8,422 nucleotides of DNA from Kitasatospora aureofaciens (lineage in GTDB: Bacteria; Actinomycetota; Actinomycetes; Streptomycetales; Streptomycetaceae), in assembly GCA_000720845.1 (NCBI GenBank), contig JODU01000060.1, positions 1 to 8,422 of the forward strand, given 5' to 3'. Below are positions 1 through 3,958 of this stretch, one piece after another. The position numbers were made by a program, and so were the translations under genes. The notes under the pieces are model-generated. The model ran no database searches, was not told the origin of the DNA, and was given only the letters and a program-made list of their open reading frames with translations. Within the stretch, counting starts at the first letter, position 1; each line of letters starts with the position of its first letter.

Positions 1-8
1 CGCGGGAA

Positions 9-29
9 CGGATTACGGACACTAATCCG
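9..29. repeat. Short inverted repeat (hairpin)
   Basis: A perfect 7-bp inverted repeat, CGGATTA (9-15) and TAATCCG (23-29), is separated by a 7-nt loop. It lies beside the broken 3' end of the minus-strand transposase remnant; on that strand the frame-corrected reading stops at a TAG at 24-22, inside the hairpin. No T-run follows on either strand, so a rho-independent terminator is not clearly indicated. It may be part of an element end that continues outside the window. Confidence 0.4.
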
Positions 30-406
30 GGGTCAGCACATGTCTCCTTCCTTCGTGGCTTTCCCACTTAACGTGTGCGACTTCGTGTCGCACTTTGAGG
101 CGGTTGATACACCCGCTCGACGGTGTTGCGCCGCTTGTAGACGTCCGAGTCGAAGCCGGGCGGGCGTCCGCCTCGATGGTCCCGCCGCAGACGATGACCG
201 ATCTGGTCGGAGGGCTGCGGGACGACCGCGCAGATCTGCCGTCGGCGCAGGTGACTACGTATCTTGCGAGATGAATAGGCGCGGTCGGCCAGGACCATTG
301 GCGCCAGGAACCCTTGCCGGTTCAGCACGTGAGGGTCGCCTCGGCGGGGCAGGCGCTGAAGGCTACGCTCGCGGACCGTGCGGACGCCGTGGACGGCTTG
401 GGGCAC
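22..406 (-). pseudogene. IS5-family transposase, C-terminal remnant, frameshifted
   Basis: This is a decayed piece of a DDE transposase of the IS5 type. The minus-strand frame opening at 406 contains VLADRAYSSRKIRSHLRRR, then a stretch with RGGRPPGFD, YKRRN and TVER. This is the usual C-terminal half of these enzymes, with the second catalytic Asp in LADRAYSS and the catalytic Glu in TVER. Right after VER (about 111-117) the frame shifts. Correcting one extra base gives ERCINRLK, the expected continuation. Similarity stops after NRLK (about position 94), and the corrected frame then runs through unrelated sequence to a stop at 24-22. The segment before VLADRAYSS (about 300-406) matches the family poorly and may contain a deletion. 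The catalytic N-terminal half is absent, so this is a non-functional relic. Confidence 0.75.
75..93. repeat. Short inverted repeat at transposase break
   Basis: A perfect 7-bp stem, GTGCGAC (75-81) with GTCGCAC (87-93), encloses a 5-nt loop TTCGT. It starts at the base next to position 94, where the recognisable transposase protein similarity on the minus strand ends. It therefore marks the junction between transposase remnant and other DNA. No T-tract follows, so terminator function is uncertain. Confidence 0.45.
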
Positions 407-581
407 AGCGTGTGGAGTCCACTACAGGTGGCTCAAGACGCCCGTACGACCCGCACATTCACTTTATGGTGCGTGTTCGTGCTGAGGTGAGGGTGGGATC
501 CGGTGTCCGTGTGCGCGAGAGTGATTACGTGGTGTGGTGAACCGTTCACCGTTGAGGGCCGTTGAGTCGGGGAGCGAGTAT
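407..581. other. Intergenic region upstream of the repeat-protein gene
   Basis: No convincing gene is seen here. The region must hold the promoter of the repeat-protein gene, but no clear -35/-10 pair stands out. In-frame GTG codons at 534 and 537 could extend the downstream gene by 15 or 16 residues, but no good ribosome binding site precedes them. Confidence 0.35.
569..574 (+). promoter_or_regulatory. Ribosome binding site deciding the repeat-protein start
   Basis: GGGGAG lies 7 nt upstream of the ATG at 582, an ideal spacing. It favours that ATG over the in-frame GTG codons at 534 and 537, which have no comparable purine-rich sequence upstream. Confidence 0.6.
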
Positions 582-1730
582 ATGGGTCGTGCTTCTGACG
601 GAGGTCGTGTGGAACTAAGTGCCGCTACTGCGGAGGATGAACGTGCAGGGTTGATCGCAGCCTTGTACGCGCCGCAGGCGAATGGAGCTCCCCCCCTGGT
701 CCTCCATGGCCATCTGCCCCCGGCCCGCAGGACAGGTGCGCCCGAGTGGGAGCTTAAGACCAGGCGACGGATGATCAGACTCCTTAATTCGCATTATGCG
801 GCGAGTCCTGCGGAGGTGTCGGTGCTGCGGGAAGCCGGGATTCCCCTGAAAGCGAGGGAGGGCGGCGGCTTCCACATCGACCCCACCGTCCCGAGGCAGA
901 GCGCACATAGACGGGCCGAGGCCAGTGCCAGAAGCGCCGAGCAGATCGGCCGTCTGTACGGTCTGGTGCCCGGCTCCATCGCCCAGGTCCCCTGGGGTGT
1001 CCTGCCCATGGTCCTCAGGAAGGGTGCGCCCGAGGAGGAGAAGCGCGTCAGGCGGCGGATGCACCGTCTCCTCGAGTCACAGTACGCGGTGAGTCCTGCG
1101 GAGGAGTTTGAGCTGCGAAGAGCCGGGATCCCCCTTAAGACAAGGGAGGGGGGCGGGTTTCACATCGACCCCGCTGTTCAGCGAGAAAGTGACATGCTCG
1201 AGGCCGAGGCCAGTACCAGAAGCGCCGAGCAGATCCGCCGCCTGTACGGTCTGGTGCCCGGCGCCACCGCCCAGGTTGCCTGGGGCGTCCTGCCCACGCT
1301 ACGCAGGGAGGGTGCGTCCCACGAGGAGAACAGTGTGAGGCAACGGTTGCACCATCTATGCGGGCCGAGGTACAGCACGACTCCCGCGGAGGTGTCGGCA
1401 CTGCAAGAAGCCGGGCTTGCCCTGAAGGTGAGGGAGGGTGGCGGGTTCAGCATCGATCCCTCTGTTGCGCGGCAAGGTGATCTGAGCGCCAGCCGGGGCC
1501 CGAGGAGGTCCACGGCGCGGCCCGCGCAACCGGCAGCCGCGCCGGCCGGCGGTAATGGGGTACGGCACGCCGCGGACTATCAGGCCTCCGGGCTGTCGTA
1601 TCCGTGGCGGGACGGGCAGCCGTCCGCAGGGACGGGGCCCATCCTGTCCGGGACTCGCCACACGTCCTCCACCCCGGGGCGGGTCCGTACCGTCTCCACC
1701 AGGCCGTGGGCGGTGACGACCTGGCCATGA
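582..1730 (+). CDS. Unrecognised protein with three tandem 96-residue repeats
   Basis: I do not recognise this 382-residue protein. From the ATG at 582, residues about 16-111, 112-207 and 208-303 form three consecutive repeats with a period of exactly 96. The core REGGGF starts at residues 92, 188 and 284, followed by HIDP or SIDP. Other shared positions are a VLP/HLP turn, a GAPEEE-like acidic start of a helix, a basic stretch such as VRRRMHRLL, then Y-x(2)-(S/T)PAE and (A/E)AG(I/L). Each unit reads as helices followed by a glycine-rich hairpin, which could be a winged-helix-like module; this is inference. Repeats 2 and 3 also share AEAS(A/T)RSAEQI and RLYGLVPG; the first repeat is divergent there. 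Residues about 304-382 are a Pro/Ala/Arg/Ser/Thr-rich tail without repeats. No signal peptide or membrane segment is visible. Codons such as AGG, AGA and CTA occur more than is usual for Streptomyces, compatible with transfer. Neighbours are only insertion sequences. The gene is open throughout, so it is probably real. Confidence 0.65.
   Translation: MGRASDGGRVELSAATAEDERAGLIAALYAPQANGAPPLVLHGHLPPARRTGAPEWELKTRRRMIRLLNSHYAASPAEVSVLREAGIPLKAREGGGFHIDPTVPRQSAHRRAEASARSAEQIGRLYGLVPGSIAQVPWGVLPMVLRKGAPEEEKRVRRRMHRLLESQYAVSPAEEFELRRAGIPLKTREGGGFHIDPAVQRESDMLEAEASTRSAEQIRRLYGLVPGATAQVAWGVLPTLRREGASHEENSVRQRLHHLCGPRYSTTPAEVSALQEAGLALKVREGGGFSIDPSVARQGDLSASRGPRRSTARPAQPAAAPAGGNGVRHAADYQASGLSYPWRDGQPSAGTGPILSGTRHTSSTPGRVRTVSTRPWAVTTWP
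627..914 (+). repeat. Coding tandem repeat, unit 1 of 3 (288 nt)
   Basis: This is the first and most divergent unit. Its second half, with SPAEVSVLREAGI, LKAREGGGFHIDP and a basic RRRM helix, aligns with the other two in register. In its first half the LY residues are shifted by one position and the RLYGLVPG motif is absent. Confidence 0.8.
915..1202 (+). repeat. Coding tandem repeat, unit 2 of 3 (288 nt)
   Basis: This unit contains AEASARSAEQIGRLYGLVPG, RVRRRMHRLL, SPAEEFELRRAGIPLK and REGGGFHIDP. Its first 95 nt, counted from 914, match unit 3 at about 87 of 95 positions by hand count, while the second half is more diverged. Confidence 0.85.
1203..1490 (+). repeat. Coding tandem repeat, unit 3 of 3 (288 nt)
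   Basis: This unit contains AEASTRSAEQIRRLYGLVPG, VRQRLHHL, TPAEVSALQEAGLALK and REGGGFSIDP. It ends the repeat block; a low-complexity tail follows. Its first half is nearly identical in DNA to unit 2, indicating a fairly recent duplication or gene conversion. Confidence 0.85.
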
Positions 1731-2099
1731 CGGTCGGCCTTCCCGGTGCACATCACTCCAGACAACCACTGCGAGCATCTGGCAACTGGAGATGACCGTG
1801 TGCTACCTCCCGCCGGAGCTCAGGATGAAGCCGGCGATCCGCTCGGACGTGTCCAGCGGTCGGAAGGGAACTGTCGCGTCCGAGGGAACGGACGGATCGA
1901 AGGTTCCTTCGACCGCGAGGCGGGGCCTTCCCCCCGGAACTGCGGGCACACGGGCAGTCACCTTTTCTCACCTAGAATTCGAAGCGAGACGCGCAGCTCT
2001 CATGCGACGGAGTCGCCGAGGGCTCCGCCGGTGACCGTGCGGATCGCATGGGCAAGGCGGGATAGCCATCACGTTAGTGACCACCGTGGTGTCGGCGCC
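1731..2099. other. Region without a recognisable gene
   Basis: No gene is convincing here. A plus-strand frame from an ATG at 1792 to a stop at 2034 would encode 80 residues (MTVCYLPPELRMKP...). Its first part has strong G/C third positions, but the purine-rich sequence touches the start codon and the later part looks non-coding. The stretch contains a small inverted repeat at 1897-1912. It may be residual flanking DNA between the repeat gene and the IS element. Confidence 0.4.
1897..1912. repeat. Short inverted repeat
   Basis: TCGAAG (1897-1902) and CTTCGA (1907-1912) form a 6-bp perfect stem with the 4-nt loop GTTC. A second, weaker pairing, CGTCC (1877-1881) with GGACG (1890-1894), lies just upstream. 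No T-run follows, and the function is unknown. Confidence 0.3.
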
Positions 2100-2127
2100 A
2101 ACGAGCTCGTGCACGGTAAGCGGTGAG
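2100..2127 (+). repeat. Left terminal inverted repeat of the IS5-like element
   Basis: It begins AACGAGCTCGTGC and ends GGTGAG. It matches the reverse complement of 3093-3120 at 21 of 28 positions by hand count, including the first eight bases (AACGAGCT) and the last six (GGTGAG). Confidence 0.65.
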
Positions 2128-3064
2128 ACGTCGTGCCTCTGATCGTCGATCATGGCCATGTGGCGGGAACGCATCTCGTGCAGCGATCATCAGCGACCGG
2201 AGGATCACGGGCCTATCGGCCAGCGTGATCGCTGGACTGGTCGCCGAGCTTGGCCCGTTGTGGCACGAACGGCACCAGGCCGAGCTTGCGTCCCGTCCGC
2301 GGAAGCGCGCTGTGGGCGCCGGAGCGAAGCACCGATTGGTGTTCGTCGACCGGCTTCTGGCCACGCTCGTGCACCTTCGGCATACCACCACGCACGACGC
2401 GCTCGCCTGCTGGTTCGGTGTCGACCGCTCCACCGTCGCCCGTGCCATCGGGGAGGTTCGACCCTTGCTCGCCGAGCGAGGGTGCACCGTCAGCCAGGGT
2501 GTGCGGCTGCGGACCCTGGCCGAGGTCATCGACCACCTCGGTGCCGACGGGAAGACCGGGATCATCGACGGCACCGAGATTCGGGCCCGCGCCCACCGGC
2601 CGGCTGCGGCGGACGCCGTGCCTTCGTCTTGGGCAAGAAGCAGAACACGATGAAGGCTACCGTGATCGCGGACTGGCGTAGCCGCATGTTATGGACCGAT
2701 GCCCTGCGGTCTGGGCGTATGCACGATGCCACGGCCGCACGCAGCGAAGGCATCGCCGTCTGCTTCCGGCACTTCCCCGACATCGAGGTCCTCCTGGACG
2801 ACGGCTACCTGGGCCTGAGCCGTGACCACCGCGGGCAACCTATCGCGCCACCCAAAACCCCGGCCCGGAGCACTGCCCGGCAGGGTCGAACAGTGGGAAC
2901 GCGACCGCCACGGGCACTCCTCCGACCGCATCACCGTCGAACACGCCCTCGCCGATCACAAACGCTGGAAGCAACTGACCCGCTGGACCCACCGCCGCGA
3001 CCGCCTGCCCGACACTTACCGCGCCATCGCCGGCCTCGACTCCGACCGCACCGCCAACGCCTGA
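2123..3064 (+). pseudogene. IS5-like DDE transposase with two compensating frameshifts
   Basis: This is a transposase of the type with an N-terminal helix-turn-helix and a DDE_Tnp_4-like nuclease domain, about 310 residues if repaired. The first frame (2123 to about 2595) has FGVDRSTVARAIGEVRPLL, the helix-turn-helix, then GIIDGTEI with the first catalytic Asp (codon 2567-2569). At about 2585-2605 the reading moves back one base into CGGRRAFVLGKKQNTMKAT. It continues through VLLDDGYLGLSRDHRGQ, which holds the second catalytic Asp. At about 2850-2862, in a run of A and C, it returns to the first frame: RPGALPGRVEQWERDRH, then ITVEHALADHKRWKQ with the catalytic Glu, ending at TGA 3062-3064. All three catalytic residues survive. 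The true start is unclear: the GTG at 2123 lies inside the terminal repeat, and a third indel near 2196-2208 is possible. Sequencing error is an alternative to decay. Confidence 0.8.
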
Positions 3065-3092
3065 AAACCGGCCACGGCAAGGCCGAACACGC

Positions 3093-3120
3093 CTCACCCG
3101 CTATCACGCACCAGCTCGTT
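3093..3120 (-). repeat. Right terminal inverted repeat of the IS5-like element
   Basis: On the minus strand it reads AACGAGCTGGTGC and ends GGGTGAG, pairing with 2100-2127 as an imperfect inverted repeat. It lies 29 nt beyond the transposase stop codon, as expected for a compact insertion sequence. Confidence 0.65.
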
Positions 3121-3329
3121 AGCACGCGGTGGTGACGACGGCCCTGCATGACGTCCGGCTCAGAACAGCTCTTCTTGCTGCGGTAGTGCCGCCAGGTGGT
3201 GTCTGCGGACGGACCTACCGCCTCCGCGATCTGATGACCGCTGCCACCTCTCTGGAGATCACCAGCTGCAGCCGTGCATGCCGTCGCTAGCTCTTCCCCC
3301 TTGCATTGCGGCGTCTTCGTGCACTCCAT
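3121..3329 (-). pseudogene. Small helix-turn-helix-like gene, 3' end lost
   Basis: From an ATG at 3329-3327 on the minus strand, the frame encodes about 69 residues before it enters the right end of the IS5-like element. It then runs on to 2931 through IS sequence only by chance. A strong purine-rich ribosome binding site (GGGGAGGGGAG) touches the ATG. The stretch DLQRGGSGHQIAEAVGPSAD followed by TTWRHYRSKKS resembles a helix-turn-helix: a glycine turn, then a second helix with Trp, Arg and Tyr. A 15-bp palindrome lies about 33-47 bp upstream of the start. I infer a small DNA-binding regulator whose C-terminus was cut off by the insertion. It could also be a chance open frame; codon bias is only moderate. 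Confidence 0.35.
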
Positions 3330-3361
3330 CTCCCCTCCCCGTGTATCCTCAAGCGACAATA

Positions 3362-3376
3362 TGCCACTAAGTGACA
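3362..3376 (-). promoter_or_regulatory. Operator-like palindrome
   Basis: TGCCACT-A-AGTGACA is a 15-bp palindrome with one mismatch, centred at 3369. A related half-site, AGCGACA, lies 17 bp away at 3353-3359. Both sit upstream of the minus-strand helix-turn-helix-like gene (start 3329), a position suited to autoregulation or repression. No convincing -35/-10 pair was found. Regulatory function is inferred only from symmetry and position. Confidence 0.35.
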
Positions 3377-3399
3377 GGAGGGGGGCGGTTCCCCGCGTG

Positions 3400-3842
3400 G
3401 TCAGCCCGGACTGGGACAGCTTCGCTCACGCCCCCGGATTCGTCTGCACCGCGCCGCTCCAAGTAGTTGTGTTACTGACCCGCCCAACCGTCATGGCATC
3501 GCTTAGATCATCCCGCTGCTGGACACCATCCCGCACATCCGCGACCAGTCCCGCCGACGCCCCAAGGCGTCGGTTCGCCGACCTCGGTTTCGACTAAAGT
3601 ACCGATGCCTGCACCACTCTCGCGACGGCATGACGAAGATCGCCCGCCGAGGCTCGTGCGCGGCTCCGGACTGAGCAATAAATCCACTGGGTCGTGAAGC
3701 GTACTTCTTCCTGGCTCCGTCAGCGCAAACGCCCGCGCACCCGCGGGGGATAAGCATTGCCCGTTGTCGCGGTCTGCCCGAACTCGCTTGCAGTATCCCC
3801 TGCTTGACATGCCTTCGAACCTCGTTCTGGAACGATCACTGA
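3400..3842 (+). pseudogene. Decayed IS5-family transposase, C-terminal part
   Basis: Fragments of a DDE transposase can be read in order by hopping between plus-strand frames. They are PLQVVV (about 3451-3468); IIPLLDTIPHIRDQ (from 3507); RRFADLGFD (about 3568-3594, with the second catalytic Asp); KYRCLHHSRDGMTKIARRGS; HWVVKRTSSWLRQRKRPRTR (from 3685); and LACSIPCLTCLRTSFWNDH ending at TGA 3840-3842. Stops and frameshifts interrupt it, and the expected catalytic Glu of WVVERT is Lys (codon 3697-3699). Before about 3450 the similarity is marginal and the N-terminal half is missing. This is clearly dead. It resembles the family whose N-terminus begins PLTDAQWARIEPLLP, as seen at the right edge of the window; that link is from memory of the family. 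Confidence 0.75.
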
Positions 3843-3958
3843 AAGAACACCTATATGACCGTTGTGGTAGAGGAAAATCGCAGGCCGCCTATCCAGGTAG
3901 CTGACAGTGATCCCAGCAGGGGACGCTCGATCCTGATAAATGACCCCTCGGTGGATCC
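3843..3958 (+). promoter_or_regulatory. Leader region of the SARP gene
   Basis: This 116-bp gap between the transposase relic and the SARP start is the only immediate upstream space for its promoter. TATATG at 3852-3857 and TGATAAAT at 3934-3941 are possible -10 elements, but neither has a good -35 at proper distance. A consensus-like TTGACA (3804-3809) lies inside the relic, without a matching -10. No SARP-type direct heptamer repeats were seen. GGTGGA (3950-3955) is the likely ribosome binding site, 3 nt from the ATG. Confidence 0.35.

Larger units (their letters stand above)
2100..3120 (+). mobile_element. IS5-like insertion sequence with decayed transposase
   Basis: An element of about 1 kb is bounded by imperfect inverted repeats at 2100-2127 and 3093-3120. 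It contains one DDE transposase frame from about 2123 to 3064. The exact outer ends and target duplication could not be fixed: both sides carry an ACCACCG sequence further out, but at different distances. The right end abuts a small minus-strand helix-turn-helix-like gene, which seems to have been interrupted by the insertion. Because the transposase carries frameshifts, the element is probably no longer autonomous. Confidence 0.7.

Noticed and set aside
40..540. Plus-strand open frame of 166 residues
   Set aside because: It runs antisense to the IS5-family transposase remnant, is Arg/Gly-rich without recognisable motifs, and looks like a shadow of the high-GC opposite strand.
615..1064. Minus-strand open frames opposite the repeat gene
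   Set aside because: They repeat with the same 288-nt period because they mirror the plus-strand repeats, and their protein sequences carry no coherent motif.
627..1490. Tandem repeats as a CRISPR or non-coding satellite
   Set aside because: The units are 288 nt, contiguous and fully open in one frame with conserved protein motifs, so they are coding repeats.
1580..1765. Minus-strand 61-residue frame with strong codon bias
   Set aside because: It overlaps the tail of the repeat gene, whose own frame has similar bias. No motif or good start was seen, so it was kept only as a comment.
1792..2034. Possible 80-residue small gene
   Set aside because: The purine-rich sequence touches the start codon, the coding bias fades midway and no motif is recognisable.
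2585..2605. Programmed -1 frameshift site in the IS5-like transposase
   Set aside because: GGGCCCG occurs, but not in the phase needed for an X-XXY-YYZ heptamer, and the second, opposite shift is better explained by indels.
3804..3857. TTGACA with TATATG as a SARP promoter
   Set aside because: The two hexamers are about 42 bp apart, far beyond the usual 16-19 bp spacing.
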